Positions 15,313 through 23,006 of a stretch of DNA of 34,173 nucleotides are shown in pieces (the first letter of the stretch is position 1; every line of letters begins with the position of its first letter). The notes under the pieces are model-generated. The model saw only the letters and a list, made by a program, of their open reading frames with translations. It made no database searches and was not told the origin of the DNA. This DNA is from Candidatus Methanomethylophilaceae archaeon (lineage in GTDB: Archaea; Thermoplasmatota; Thermoplasmata; Methanomassiliicoccales; Methanomethylophilaceae). The position numbers and the translations under genes are program-made. The stretch is taken from positions 1-34,173 of the forward strand of contig CALUNK010000008.1 of assembly GCA_944321985.1 (NCBI GenBank), written 5' to 3'.

Positions 15313-16806
15313 ATGTCGGAGTCCATGTTCCCTCCAGAGGTGGAGCAGGCGCTCTCCTACACCGTGACACTCTCCGAGATAGTGACGATAATAGTTATCT
15401 TCGATATCGCGGCGCTCCTGGTCCTCATGTTCTTGGAGAGGTACGACCCCAGGGTCTTCGTGACGTGGCTTGTCATGCTATGCCTGGCACCACCCGTCGG
15501 GTTCATCCTGTACATGTACCTCGGTGCCACTATCTACAACCGCAGGAAGTTCACGCCCAAGAACATCACCGACACCCAGCTCATGATGGCGACGGAGTAT
15601 CAGAGCAATCTCCTGGAGGGGCTAGGGGAGGAACCGGACAAGGGGGAGATGTACCGTATGGCCAAGTGCATGGAGAAATCAGGCGCCTGGTCCTACTCGG
15701 ACGACAACGACGTTATCCTGTACACAGAGGGGAACGAGAAGCTGTCGAATCTTCTGAACGACCTCAGGTCAGCCAAGAAGTCCATACTGATGGAGTACTA
15801 CATCATCCGCAACGACTCCATCGGTAACGAGCTCATGGACATACTCACCCAGAAGGTCAGGGAGGGCGTGGAGGTCCGTCTCCTCACGGACGCCTTCGGA
15901 ATCGGAAAGGGACCCAAGGAAGGCATATTCAAGTTCAGGAACGCCGGCGGACACTACGCGACGTTCCACTCGTCGCTGAACCTCCTGCTCAGTCCGAAGA
16001 AGAACAACAGGAACCACCGTAAGATAGCTATCATCGACGGCAAAATCGCCTACTGCGGCGGTTTCAACATCGGGAACGAGTACCAGGGGGAGGGTCCTCT
16101 GGGTCACTGGAGGGACGCCTCCGTCAGAGTGGTCGGTTCCGGGATAATCCCGATGGCGGTCAGGTTTTCCGCCGATTGGCAGTACTGTGCCAGGAAGGAT
16201 CCGCTGAAGCCCATTGGCCATTATCTGGGGGATGTCATCATTCCGCACACAGGCAACGTGAGGATGCAGCTGGTCTCCGGCGGTCCCGACACGATGCCGA
16301 ACAATCCCGTCCAGATGCAGTACCTGGCGATGATAGTACACGCGAAGGAGCGCCTCTACATCACCACCCCGTACCTCGCTCCGGACGAATCGATGATCCT
16401 GGCACTGGCAAACGCGGCAAAGTCGGGGGTGGACGTGAGGATAATGATCCCTGACAAGAAGGACCACATGTTTCTGTTCTGGAACAACATGTCGTACGCC
16501 AACGCTCTGATGAAGGCGGGTGTGAGGGTGTGGCGCTACAACGACGGCTTCGTCCACGAGAAGCTCATCGTCATGGACGACTGGTGCTGTTCCGTCGGGT
16601 CGGCGAACTTCGACATCCGTTCGTTCACGCTGAACTTCGAGACAAATGTCATGATCTATTCAGAGGAGATAACCAGGCAGGCAGCGGACCAGTTCCTGGC
16701 CGACCTGGAGAGGAGCACCGAGTACTCCTGCGAGGAGTACGACAGGAGGACAGTGATGATGAGGGTCCGCATAGCCATATCGAGGCACATGATTCTGCTG
16801 GCGTGA
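15313..16806 (+). CDS. cls: Cardiolipin synthase-type phospholipase D family enzyme
   Basis: Membrane enzyme that transfers a phosphatidyl group between lipids; in archaea it would make archaeal cardiolipin-like lipids. Two N-terminal membrane spans (residues about 17-40 and 47-72) are followed by two phospholipase D motifs: HRKIAIID (His235, Lys237, Asp242) with GGFNIGNEY after it, and HEKLIVMD (His415, Lys417, Asp422) with SVGSANFDIRS after it. The length of 497 residues fits bacterial-type Cls. The frame extends to an ATG at 15265, but the promoter position supports 15313. The next gene starts four bases after its stop and also belongs to lipid metabolism. Confidence 0.92.
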   Translation: MSESMFPPEVEQALSYTVTLSEIVTIIVIFDIAALLVLMFLERYDPRVFVTWLVMLCLAPPVGFILYMYLGATIYNRRKFTPKNITDTQLMMATEYQSNLLEGLGEEPDKGEMYRMAKCMEKSGAWSYSDDNDVILYTEGNEKLSNLLNDLRSAKKSILMEYYIIRNDSIGNELMDILTQKVREGVEVRLLTDAFGIGKGPKEGIFKFRNAGGHYATFHSSLNLLLSPKKNNRNHRKIAIIDGKIAYCGGFNIGNEYQGEGPLGHWRDASVRVVGSGIIPMAVRFSADWQYCARKDPLKPIGHYLGDVIIPHTGNVRMQLVSGGPDTMPNNPVQMQYLAMIVHAKERLYITTPYLAPDESMILALANAAKSGVDVRIMIPDKKDHMFLFWNNMSYANALMKAGVRVWRYNDGFVHEKLIVMDDWCCSVGSANFDIRSFTLNFETNVMIYSEEITRQAADQFLADLERSTEYSCEEYDRRTVMMRVRIAISRHMILLA

Positions 16807-16810
16807 TACG

Positions 16811-17839
16811 ATGTACACGGATGTTCTGATCATAGGGTCGGGACCAGCCGGCATATCCGCGGCGTTCCATCTCGACGGATACGAGGGGAGCGTGGTCGTC
16901 CTCGAGAGACTCTCCGATTCAATGTTCAGCAGGTACCACTCGGTCTGCGGCGAGGCGGTCAGCGACAGGATGTTCATCAAGGCCGGAATCGAACCCGAGT
17001 CGGTGGTAGCCAGGGTCGACAGGATAGAGATCTCGTTTCCCGGAGGTACAGTGATTACGGTCCCCGTCGATGGGAACATAATCGACCGTCCGGAGATGCT
17101 CAGGTCGATTCGCAGGAGGTGCGGTGCGGAGTTCATCCGTGCGACGGCAACGTCGGTCGTCAGGGAGGGGGACGGTTTCCTTGTGGGGACCACCGTCGGC
17201 GAAATCCATTGCAGATACCTGATCGGGGCGGACGGTGCCCACTCTGTTGTGAGAAGGGATGTCTTCGGTTCCGTTCCGGAGATGTTGTCGGCGGTCAACT
17301 ACATAGTCGAAGGCGATGGGGGCTCGTCCCTGTCGTTCACCGTCAGCCAGTCTCTAAACGGTTTCTACAGCTGGAGGTTCCCATCGAAGCCGGGCACTAT
17401 GTCGGTGGGATCGCCCAAGGGAGAGGTCCCTCCCGAGGGGAACATCTCTTCCGGCGCCCGTCACATCCCGTTCGGCGGTGTTCCGAGAGTCGTCGATGGC
17501 AACGCAATGATCGTCGGGGATGCTTCGGGGATGGCAAACGCGCTGTGCTACGGAGGGATAGGGGTCGCGATGCTCTCTGGGAGGAAGGCGGCAGAGGCCG
17601 TGAAGGCAGGCAGACCGAACAGGTACGCCAGATGGTACAGCAGATCTGTCTACGTCAATCCGCATTTCATGAAGGCCCACCGGCAGTTCTCCCAGTGGAC
17701 CGATGCAGACATCGCCGAGGCCATGAGGCAGTTCGGTGGCGGGTACTCCGTAGGAAGGGGAATCGTGGCAATCATAAGGCATCCGAGATTTGCCAACGTC
17801 TATTTTGCCACATGGGTCGCGTTCAAGAAGGGATGGTGA
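16811..17839 (+). CDS. Geranylgeranyl reductase family FAD enzyme
   Basis: A 342-residue flavoprotein. The N-terminal dinucleotide fold is IIGSGPAGISAA (GxGxxG), and the second FAD motif is IVGDASGMANALCYGGIGVAM (residues about 233-253). A YHSVCGEAVS segment near residue 36 matches the CG-containing loop of archaeal geranylgeranyl reductases, which hydrogenate the double bonds of archaeal membrane lipids. The gene lies four bases behind cls, so the two are co-transcribed, which supports a lipid substrate. It could be the main digeranylgeranylglycerophospholipid reductase or a paralogue; the sequence alone does not decide. Confidence 0.82.
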   Translation: MYTDVLIIGSGPAGISAAFHLDGYEGSVVVLERLSDSMFSRYHSVCGEAVSDRMFIKAGIEPESVVARVDRIEISFPGGTVITVPVDGNIIDRPEMLRSIRRRCGAEFIRATATSVVREGDGFLVGTTVGEIHCRYLIGADGAHSVVRRDVFGSVPEMLSAVNYIVEGDGGSSLSFTVSQSLNGFYSWRFPSKPGTMSVGSPKGEVPPEGNISSGARHIPFGGVPRVVDGNAMIVGDASGMANALCYGGIGVAMLSGRKAAEAVKAGRPNRYARWYSRSVYVNPHFMKAHRQFSQWTDADIAEAMRQFGGGYSVGRGIVAIIRHPRFANVYFATWVAFKKGW

Positions 17840-17880
17840 ATTGGACCATACATCCAATAATATAAAATTAACGTGTATAT

Positions 17881-17890
17881 TTTTATATTT
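17881..17890 (+). promoter_or_regulatory. TATA element of the triple zinc-ribbon gene
   Basis: TTTTATATTT lies 21-30 bases before the ATG at 17911, as for a leaderless mRNA. Confidence 0.55.
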
Positions 17891-17910
17891 ACAACGCCAG
17901 ACATAATCGC

Positions 17911-18435
17911 ATGTCACTAACATTGCCGCTTAGCAGCCCGTTGAGGTGCGCGAGGTGTTCGTACGAATGGACCCCGCGTAAGGACCAGTTGCCGAAGCGG
18001 TGTCCGAAGTGTCGTTCGATCAAGTGGAATGACTCCCACCTCAGAGTCACATGCCTTCGCTGTGGCCACACATGGAACTCCCACAACGGATCTCCGAAGC
18101 GGTGCCCGTCCTGCGGGACGCATCAGTGGAATGTCCCGCCACGCAGTTATATCTGTAAGCGCTGTGGCTACAGTTGGAATGCCAAGGGGACGAAGGTTCC
18201 CAGGAAATGTCCGCTGTGCTCGTCCAAGGACTGGGCAAGCGAGAGGGGGATCGACATCCAGAAGATTTCTGAGCAGGTCCCGGAGGTGGATGCCGTCATG
18301 GAGGGACTTATCATGGGGGAGTATCGCAAGGGAAGCTCTTGCGTGGACATCTCCATATCTCAGGGAATACCGTACAGTCTGGTCTTCGAGACGGTTAGGA
18401 GGAACAGCATTACCGCCAACAACATAAAGGTGTGA
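17911..18435 (+). CDS. Protein with three tandem zinc ribbons and a C-terminal helical domain
   Basis: A 174-residue protein. Three CxxC...CxxC modules follow each other with near-equal spacing: Cys13/16 with 31/34, Cys48/51 with 65/68, and Cys82/85 with 100/103. Each has an aromatic Trp after the first pair (YEWTP, HTWNS, YSWNA) and a KRCP/RKCP turn. Residues 115-174 are helical and could form a small DNA-binding unit (VDAVMEGLIMGEYRKG, then SISQGIPYSLVFETVRRN). The make-up suggests a nucleic-acid-binding or transcription protein; no exact family is recognised. An isochorismatase-family gene follows after 16 bases, probably in the same transcript. Confidence 0.75.
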   Translation: MSLTLPLSSPLRCARCSYEWTPRKDQLPKRCPKCRSIKWNDSHLRVTCLRCGHTWNSHNGSPKRCPSCGTHQWNVPPRSYICKRCGYSWNAKGTKVPRKCPLCSSKDWASERGIDIQKISEQVPEVDAVMEGLIMGEYRKGSSCVDISISQGIPYSLVFETVRRNSITANNIKV

Positions 18436-18451
18436 AATCCTAGGCCGAGGC

Positions 18452-18967
18452 ATGCGTGCCCTGGTCGTCATTGACTATCAAACCGATTTCGTCACCGGCA
18501 CTCTGGGGAGTCAGGATGCCGTCACAATCGAGGATGCCGTAAGCTCCCTGATATCGTCTTATCTGGATTCAGGTGATTCCGTGTTCTTCACCAGGGACAC
18601 TCACGGCCCTGGTTATTTGGACTCCCGCGAGGGGAGGCTTCTTCCCGTCCCGCACTGCATAAGGGGAACCTCTGGATGGTCAATTCACGGCAAGGTCGGG
18701 GAGCTCTCGGAGGATCCGAGGTGCCGTGTTATCGACAAGCCCACATTCGGCTGTGCGGAGCTCATGGAACTCCTGAAGGGCTATGACGAAATAGAGCTCT
18801 GCGGGGTGGCGACCAACATATGCGTCATCGCCAACGCGGTCATCGCAAGGACGGCCAATCCGGAGGCGAGGGTGTTCCTCCGCAGGAACTGTGTCGCCAG
18901 CTACGACAGGGAGCTGGGGGAGAAGGCGCTGGATGTGATGGGGTCCCTCCAGGTGGAGATACTTTGA
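18452..18967 (+). CDS. Isochorismatase-family cysteine hydrolase, possibly nicotinamidase
   Basis: A 171-residue hydrolase with the family triad: Asp8 in VVIDYQTDF, Lys96 in VIDKPTFGC and Cys124 in VATNICVIANA. The TRDTH segment (residues about 50) is the metal-site region of nicotinamidases, so release of ammonia from nicotinamide is a reasonable guess, but other amides are possible. It lies behind the zinc-ribbon gene, with GGTGTGA about 20 bases before the start, and its stop overlaps the start of the acetyltransferase gene, giving translational coupling. Confidence 0.85.
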   Translation: MRALVVIDYQTDFVTGTLGSQDAVTIEDAVSSLISSYLDSGDSVFFTRDTHGPGYLDSREGRLLPVPHCIRGTSGWSIHGKVGELSEDPRCRVIDKPTFGCAELMELLKGYDEIELCGVATNICVIANAVIARTANPEARVFLRRNCVASYDRELGEKALDVMGSLQVEIL

Positions 18968-19521
18968 CACTCAGGACATTGAACCTGAGGACGGAACGCC
19001 TGGAGCTCAGGAGGTTCGAAGAGTCCGATGCGGAGGTCTGCTTCAGGAACTGGATGTCCGATCCCGAGGTGGCCAGGTTCGCCACATGGGAACCACACAA
19101 GGATGTCCTGCAGACCAGGAGGATCATTAGGTCATGGACTCGTCAGTACGAGAACGGCAGCATGGACTGGTGCATCGTGCTCAGGTCTATGGGCGAGCCC
19201 ATAGGGAGCATCACCGCCGTCCGTGACTATCCCGACCAGGGGTACTGCGAGATCGGCTACTGTTTGAGTCAGAGACATTGGGACCACGGCTATATGACGG
19301 AGGCTTTGACGGCGATATCGAGGTACATCATGGATTTCACGGATTACTCGTTCATCCAGGCCAGGTTCGACACTGAGAACGAAGCGTCGGGAAGGGTGAT
19401 GGAGAAGTGCAACTACAAGCCCGTATGCGACAGGGAGCTACCGGACCCCAAGACTGGCAGGCCTCGCACGTACAGGTTCATGAGGCTGTACCGTAGCGAC
19501 GTGATGTTGTTCGCGGACTGA
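18964..19521 (+). CDS. GNAT-family N-acetyltransferase (RimJ/RimL type)
   Basis: A 185-residue acetyltransferase that uses acetyl-CoA, probably on a protein or small amine. It opens with LRTERLELRRFEESDAE, the usual RimJ/RimL start, then FRNWMSDPEVARFATWEPH, IGSITAVRDY and the acetyl-CoA loop SQRHWDHGYMTEAL. The frame has no ATG at a fitting place; it is open upstream through the preceding gene. A TTG at 18964 sits in TTGA overlapping the isochorismatase stop, with AGGTGGAG a few bases before, so I take TTG as the start. It converges with the coiled-coil gene, leaving eight bases between stops. Confidence 0.85.
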   Translation: MTLRTLNLRTERLELRRFEESDAEVCFRNWMSDPEVARFATWEPHKDVLQTRRIIRSWTRQYENGSMDWCIVLRSMGEPIGSITAVRDYPDQGYCEIGYCLSQRHWDHGYMTEALTAISRYIMDFTDYSFIQARFDTENEASGRVMEKCNYKPVCDRELPDPKTGRPRTYRFMRLYRSDVMLFAD

Positions 19522-19529
19522 ACCCAAAA

Positions 19530-20066
19530 TCACTCGGGGAGGTTGTCCCTGACCTTCTCGATTTTCCTGACGGCCGCTATGTACTTCTCGTGCTCCGAGT
19601 TCGCGGCCTTCCGGCATGTCTGACACTGCTCGTGGCAAACCTGCGCCTCCTGTCTGAGGCTCTCCGCCTGGTCCATGAGGGTGTGCATCTTCTCGTGAAG
19701 CGCCTGTCCGTCCTGGGAGTACTTGACCACCTTCTGGTGGTAGTTCTGTGCCTGCGACTTGGCTTCGCCGATGTCACCCAGGCCTCCGGCAGCCCTCATC
19801 CTGGCGGCACGGTCGTTCCATTCGTCGCGCTTCTGCTTGTTCTCTCTGGCGCAGATGTTGCATTCGTCCCTCTGCTGCTTGTACACGGATGCCTGCGAGG
19901 AGAGTTTCCTGGCCTGCGCCTGGAGCTTGTCCCTCTTGTCGGCGAGAACCTGTGCCTGTCTGTTGTACTCGTCACGGGCGTTCCTGTGCTTCAGGGCTTC
20001 CCTGTTTAGCTCGGCGACTATCTCGTCCAGTTTGCGGGCGTCCTCCTCTATCACCTCGGAGATCAT
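19530..20066 (-). CDS. Coiled-coil protein of unknown function
   Basis: A 178-residue protein made almost wholly of long charged helices with heptad-like spacing (for example KLDEIVAELNREALKH and KRDKLQAQARKLSSQ). A short break (RAAGGLGDIGEAK, residues near 90) divides two coiled-coil arms, suggesting a hairpin. Cysteines appear as CNIC and CHEQCQTC in the two arms and could bind metal where the arms meet. It resembles archaeal coiled-coil proteins of the COG1340 kind, which have no known task. It overlaps the preceding prephenate-dehydratase-like gene by ATGA, so the two are translated together. Confidence 0.75.
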   Translation of the reverse strand: MISEVIEEDARKLDEIVAELNREALKHRNARDEYNRQAQVLADKRDKLQAQARKLSSQASVYKQQRDECNICARENKQKRDEWNDRAARMRAAGGLGDIGEAKSQAQNYHQKVVKYSQDGQALHEKMHTLMDQAESLRQEAQVCHEQCQTCRKAANSEHEKYIAAVRKIEKVRDNLPE

Positions 20067-20635
20067 GCCGATCCCTTGCGGAGGAGGTGGAACTCGGTCA
20101 TGTTGTCGGACCTGTCCTCGATGTTCTCGTGGATCATGTGGAGATGGAACATCTGGCCGGCGTTGCGTCTGCAGACTACTGCCGTGTCCTCGCTGAGTTT
20201 TCCCTCTGAGAGGTACTCGGCCGCGACGGCTGTGTCTTCCACCTCGATCCGGTCAGCGCCTGGGAAAAGCCTTTCCAGATTTCCCTTGGTCTGGAGCAGC
20301 GCCTGGATGTGGGAAGCGACGTGCCTTATCGGGCCGTCGTATCCGTCCCTGACAAAGACGCAGTGGTGTATCGGGACCCAGAAACTGAGCACGAACTCTA
20401 TGTCGTCCCTGTCCCTCAGGGCGATCCTCGTCTCCTCGACGGGGCCGGCGTTTATGTTGGCTACGGCTACAACGCCGTACTCCGCACCCTCCAGATCCAT
20501 GGCGTCGACGACACCCCTAGAGTCGACCCTCGGGAGGAGCTCGTACTCGTCCCATCCCATTTTAGCGGCGAACTCCACCGCCGCCTGTTCGGAGTTGGAT
20601 CCCGGGATGCCCATATAGGCTATCGTGACCGTCAT
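20063..20635 (-). CDS. Prephenate-dehydratase-like protein without ACT domain
   Basis: A 190-residue protein with the two-lobed PDT fold pattern: TIAYMGIPGSNSEQAAVEFA at the start (family: IAYLGPEGSFSHQAA), YGVVAVANINAGPVEET in the place of the PIENS loop, and DNMTEFHLL near the end. The family's TRF motif is here T180-E181-F182, so the arginine is replaced by glutamate, and the ACT regulatory domain is absent. Catalysis of prephenate to phenylpyruvate is therefore doubtful; it may be a binding or scaffold relative. It forms a coupled pair with the coiled-coil gene, which is unusual company for a phenylalanine enzyme. Confidence 0.72.
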   Translation of the reverse strand: MTVTIAYMGIPGSNSEQAAVEFAAKMGWDEYELLPRVDSRGVVDAMDLEGAEYGVVAVANINAGPVEETRIALRDRDDIEFVLSFWVPIHHCVFVRDGYDGPIRHVASHIQALLQTKGNLERLFPGADRIEVEDTAVAAEYLSEGKLSEDTAVVCRRNAGQMFHLHMIHENIEDRSDNMTEFHLLRKGSA

Positions 20636-20658
20636 GATGCGTCCGAATCGGGAAATGA

Positions 20659-20667
20659 CGTATATAG
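20659..20667 (-). promoter_or_regulatory. TATA element of the PDT-like gene
   Basis: CTATATACG on the reverse strand, about 24-32 bases before the start at 20635. Confidence 0.5.
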
Positions 20668-20844
20668 TTGGCGTAAAGAGTCGGGAACCCAGAGGGTCAA
20701 CGGGAGGGTGGCTCCTGCACCCATTCCTCGGACTTACGATTCAGGCGACGGGTCTGTCCGTTAGGTCCGATTCCAAAGGCGGTAGGTCGAAGAAACCGAT
20801 GAATGACCCCATTCTTTTTCAGCGACCGATGCTTACGAATGTTC

Positions 20845-21078
20845 ATGGATGAGAGTTATCGCAAGTGTCGCACGTGCAGGTTCTGCAGGCATGCAGGAGA
20901 CTTGTGGGTATGTCTCCCGGAGTCGAGGTCCACGTTGCCTGACGAAACCTGCGGGAGGTACCGTCCAGGTTGTTGTGAGAACTGTCTCCACTATTCAGGA
21001 GGGAGATGCCAAAGGACCGGGAACGAGATGTTCCCCCTGGATGTCTGCTCCGATTACGATCCGTCGGGTGCGATATGA
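20845..21078 (+). CDS. Small protein with two tandem CxxC metal-binding modules
   Basis: A 77-residue protein starting MDESYRKCRTCRFCRH. Two modules with the same plan follow: a CxxC pair, a single Cys after about 8-10 residues, then Cys with a following Tyr (first module ending ETCGRYRPG, second CENCLHYSGGRCQRTG ending DVCSDYDP). The pattern resembles small cysteine-rich proteins of anaerobes that probably hold zinc or iron; function unknown. In-frame ATGs at 20803 and 20839 are possible; 20845 gives the shortest and most plausible N-terminus. It lies alone between the PDT-like operon and the DUF5685-like gene, with about 270 bases of featureless DNA after it. Confidence 0.65.
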   Translation: MDESYRKCRTCRFCRHAGDLWVCLPESRSTLPDETCGRYRPGCCENCLHYSGGRCQRTGNEMFPLDVCSDYDPSGAI

Positions 21079-21352
21079 CGTCTATCTCTCTTCGGCTCCG
21101 AGGGTGGTGTACCGGCATCATGGTGGATGCCTCCCAGTCCGCAACAGGTCCGTCCGCACTTCTGCAGTGGCATGTCCCGAAGCCTTCCGCCCAGCTAGTT
21201 TCCAAGTCAGATTCGGATATCGTAGACGGTGCATAACCCGTGATCCTCGTCAGCCGATTGGTGGTGGGGTCGTCCCAAGTCATAAGGTCTTGGTCCGTGT
21301 TGAGCGGTATCGGACGGGTGTGGAGGTGCGTCGACGGATTCCGATCGAATCC

Positions 21353-22258
21353 TCACTCGGACATCCTGGCGCTCCTGTTGGAGAACACGTTCTTGACGCT
21401 AGCCTTGGCCTGTGCGTTTCCAGAGATGACCTTCCTCGCGGATTCGGGGATGCCATAATAGACGATGTTGTCGCACAGTGACACGTTCCCCCTCATCATC
21501 GGCCGGACCTTGGAGTAGTTGGACTGGAGGGATCCGATGGTCTCGTTGACGAGGCCTGTGAACTGGAAGATGTTCGAGTCGATGAGCTTCCTGGCGTTGA
21601 CGAACCCGGAATCTGGCAGAAGCGGGTTGTAGGTGCCCTCCATGAAATCCTCATCCAGGTCGTCGATGGCATCCATTATGTAGACCGCGGTGCTCAGCTC
21701 GGTGAAGAGCTCTCCGAGTTCCGGGGAGTAGGAGTCGCCGGCGATGTCCTCCAATGCCCCTATGAGGCCCTTCCCGAACGTCCTTCCCATGAGGCGAGCG
21801 TCTTTGCAGCCTTCCAGTTCCAGCTCCCTTAGGTTTCTGAACCCCTCTCCGACCATATCGTCGTAGTCCGGATGCAATCCCACTGCCTTCTCTATCGCCC
21901 GGTTCAGTGTCAGGGATATGAACTTGGATTTGAGGGAGGGGTCGTCTGTCTCGTCGTCGTAGAGCTCCCACTTCGTCAGAATCAGGGTGTATGCGGCCAT
22001 GTCGCGCATCAGTTCGTCGTCGGTCTTGGAGCGTTCAAGGACGCAGATCGTGTTCTCCGTGGGGCCGATGTCAAGGGCCCTGCCCGTCAGGCCGCAGAGC
22101 AGGATGGTGTTGAACGTCATGTCGTAGTTCACCGTCAGCGTCCCCGTGAGACCGAAACCGTCGTGCAGCTGATGGCATCCCTCGCAGTAGTACCTCCTGT
22201 ATCTCGAGAGGTCTGCGGGGGAGAGCCTGCCGTACGCCGGGACGGTGTAGCCGAACAT
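21353..22258 (-). CDS. DUF5685-like protein
   Basis: A 301-residue soluble, mostly helical protein. It opens MFGYTVPAYGRLSPADLSRY and continues YYCEGCHQLHDGFGLTGTLT, the typical beginning of the DUF5685 group, with a CxxC pair near residue 25. In the second half lies YIMDAIDDLDEDFMEGTYNP, an aspartate-rich helix reminiscent of the metal-binding DDxxD motif of isoprenoid synthases. That likeness is my own reading and does not prove such activity. The start at 22258 is the only sensible one. It is divergent from the cysteine-rich peptide and radical SAM genes, 437 bases away, so it may or may not belong to that system. Confidence 0.68.
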   Translation of the reverse strand: MFGYTVPAYGRLSPADLSRYRRYYCEGCHQLHDGFGLTGTLTVNYDMTFNTILLCGLTGRALDIGPTENTICVLERSKTDDELMRDMAAYTLILTKWELYDDETDDPSLKSKFISLTLNRAIEKAVGLHPDYDDMVGEGFRNLRELELEGCKDARLMGRTFGKGLIGALEDIAGDSYSPELGELFTELSTAVYIMDAIDDLDEDFMEGTYNPLLPDSGFVNARKLIDSNIFQFTGLVNETIGSLQSNYSKVRPMMRGNVSLCDNIVYYGIPESARKVISGNAQAKASVKNVFSNRSARMSE

Positions 22259-22628
22259 GCAACCTCAATCTTCGTGGGCGATATGATTGTTGCGATTGCA
22301 GTTTTCGAGAAGGTCGTTGACGTTGGTTCAGGTGTCAATGACGGCAAGGCCACCCTTTCACCGTGATCCAGGATCCAGTTAAATGAACGCCCGACGAGAC
22401 TGGCCCTCACCTCCCCTGTGCCGTGCCGAGTGTCGAACTATGTGAACAATGGTGTGAACGCTGTCCGTGGACCGGTCTTCCATCCGAACGGAAACCGTCC
22501 CATTATCTCATTTAATCTCATGATTCTATGTAAGAATTACGATGTTCCCGTTCCATACAGTCAGATGCGGCGCCAGTGTGTGCAAAATGCCGTGTTTCAG
22601 ATATCTGGCATATACCGTCCAGAACCTA
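22259..22628. other. Spacer between the DUF5685-like gene and the peptide operon
   Basis: No gene seen. The short open frame 22418-22636 has no ribosome site or recognisable sequence. The stretch includes GGACCGGTC (22471 region) and imperfect inverted repeats, and must hold the reverse-strand promoter of the DUF5685-like gene. Confidence 0.4.
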
Positions 22629-22630
22629 AT

Positions 22631-22689
22631 CGTTAAATACGCGCACTAAGTACGCCTAGACTGTACCGAATTCAGCGTCGGTAGGTGAG
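22631..22689 (+). promoter_or_regulatory. Promoter and ribosome site of the peptide/radical SAM operon
   Basis: A TATA-like CGTTAAATAC (22631-22640) would place the transcript start near 22660. GGTGAG (22684-22689), the strong archaeal ribosome site, lies six bases before the peptide's ATG. A dedicated promoter plus a strong site fits high expression of the peptide. Confidence 0.55.
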
Positions 22690-22695
22690 TATCCC

Positions 22696-22992
22696 ATGTC
22701 GTACGAGTCAGAATCCGTAGACAAATTGACCGCACTTTACGAGAGCCAGTCCCCGTCCGCGTTCATCGCGTTCGCTATGGAGGGACTTCCCGAGACTACC
22801 CACGACGAGCGTGTCGACAAGGGGGACCACGACGGATCCACGAAGTGCGACTACTGCTGCTGCGACGACAAGGGATGCTGCAACACTCCCGGATGGTACG
22901 GCTGCCTCATCGGAGGAGTCGTAGTCTGTGTCATCTGTTGTTGCTACGCCACCAACGGTTTCAACGGTGTCTGGACCTACTGGCCATTCTGA
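22696..22992 (+). CDS. Cysteine-rich peptide, probable precursor of a radical-SAM-modified product
   Basis: A 98-residue peptide in two parts. Residues 1-50 are polar and free of cysteine, with a helical stretch (TALYESQSPSAFIAFAMEGLPE) and a charged linker, as expected for a leader. Residues 51-98 hold 11 cysteines (51, 54, 55, 56, 61, 62, 70, 78, 81, 82, 83) in clusters YCCC, GCC and ICCC. A Gly/Val-rich hydrophobic segment (residues about 66-84) and an aromatic end (NGVWTYWPF) complete it. The radical SAM/SPASM gene starts 14 bases after its stop. Together this is the typical layout of a RiPP precursor with its maturase. A metal-binding peptide or membrane-bound small protein is the main alternative. 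No known precursor family is recognised. Confidence 0.75.
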   Translation: MSYESESVDKLTALYESQSPSAFIAFAMEGLPETTHDERVDKGDHDGSTKCDYCCCDDKGCCNTPGWYGCLIGGVVVCVICCCYATNGFNGVWTYWPF

Positions 22993-23006
22993 TCCAGCGA
23001 AGCCGT

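Noticed and set aside
20849-21481. 210-codon forward frame over the cysteine-rich protein and the DUF5685-like gene
   Set aside because: It crosses two better-supported genes and has no recognisable sequence.
22696-22992. Metallothionein as the primary reading of the cysteine-rich peptide
   Set aside because: The leader-like first half, hydrophobic segment and adjacent SPASM enzyme fit a modified peptide better; metal binding stays as an alternative.
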